A model generated the notes under the pieces. That model saw only the letters and a program-made list of their open reading frames with translations, did no database searches and was not told the DNA's origin. Of a DNA stretch of 13,233 bases, positions 13,081 through 13,233 are shown piece by piece. A program made the translations under genes and the position numbers. Within the stretch, counting starts at the first letter, position 1, and the number at the start of each line of letters is the position of its first letter. The DNA is from Oscillospiraceae bacterium (GTDB lineage: Bacteria > Bacillota > Clostridia > Oscillospirales > UBA929): the NCBI GenBank assembly GCA_009784085.1, contig WRCJ01000044.1, positions 1 to 13,233 on the forward strand. The letters are read 5' to 3'.

Positions 13081-13233
13081 CGCGTCAGGGATGCCGCGCC
13101 CTACGATGGACGGGGGGACGTGCGGCGGTGGCGGGCGGGGGCGCGCGGCGGCGCGTCAGGGATGCCGCGCCCTACGATGGACGGGGGGACGTGCGGCGGT
13201 GGCGGGCGGGGGCGCGCGGCGGCGCGTCAGGGA
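13081..13233. repeat. Exact 71-bp GC-rich tandem repeat (runs off the window)
   Basis: Units at 13081-13151 and 13152-13222 are identical, and a third starts at 13223 and is cut by the window edge after 11 bases. In the second unit GGCGCG (13150-13155) and CGCGCC (13166-13171) form a stem around TCAGGGATGC, followed by CCTACG, GGACGGGGGGACGT and a GGCGG-rich tail. It is related to the element at 1-70. The bases from 13025 to 13080 are GC-rich with no coding or clear structural signal and look like a degenerate start of the same material. Confidence 0.93.

Noticed and set aside
13081..13233. CRISPR array
   Set aside because: The 71-bp units are identical along their whole length, with no variable spacers, and no cas genes are present.

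Overview
The window is a stretch of core chromosome from a GC-rich member of the Bacillota, most likely of Clostridia type. This is inferred from gene content and order: argS beside a DUF1934 (YwiB-like) gene, the rpsF-ssb-rpsR operon, SecA with a C-terminal SEC-C zinc motif, a zinc-type S18, a ComEB-like dCMP deaminase, and strong sigma-A-type promoters. No lineage closer than this can be supported from sequence alone. The code is standard and nearly all space is coding.

Layout. Positions 71-6252 lie on the minus strand: secA, then murI, DUF1934 and argS, so transcription runs leftward. Positions 6584-12917 lie on the plus strand: rpsF-ssb-rpsR, then dCMP deaminase-ruvA-ruvB-glmM, then an M20-family amidohydrolase followed by a small antitoxin-like gene. 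The two halves diverge from a 331-base region (6253-6583) with one well-formed promoter per direction and an array of short repeats between them.

Functions. The genes are housekeeping: tRNA charging (argS), cell-wall precursor supply (murI makes D-glutamate, glmM makes glucosamine-1-phosphate), protein export (secA), the small ribosomal subunit (rpsF, rpsR), single-strand DNA binding (ssb), pyrimidine deoxynucleotide supply (dCMP deaminase) and Holliday-junction migration (ruvAB). No complete defence, mobile or secondary-metabolism system was found.

The accessory signal is at the right end. An antitoxin-like gene overlaps, by ATGA, a 13-codon ORF. A second reading frame just downstream encodes a tail like the C-terminus of ParE/RelE toxins. 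I read this as a toxin-antitoxin module whose toxin has decayed. A clean intrinsic terminator follows, then exact 71-bp GC-rich tandem repeats related to a single element at the left edge of the window.

The other recurring theme is short tandem repeats (7, 8, 10, 12-13, 15 and 18 bp) at gene ends, in promoter regions and in variable loops of conserved proteins. Two of them, after ruvB and after DUF1934, place stop codons in all three frames. ArgRS also carries an unusual class I signature, TTGN where HIGH is expected.
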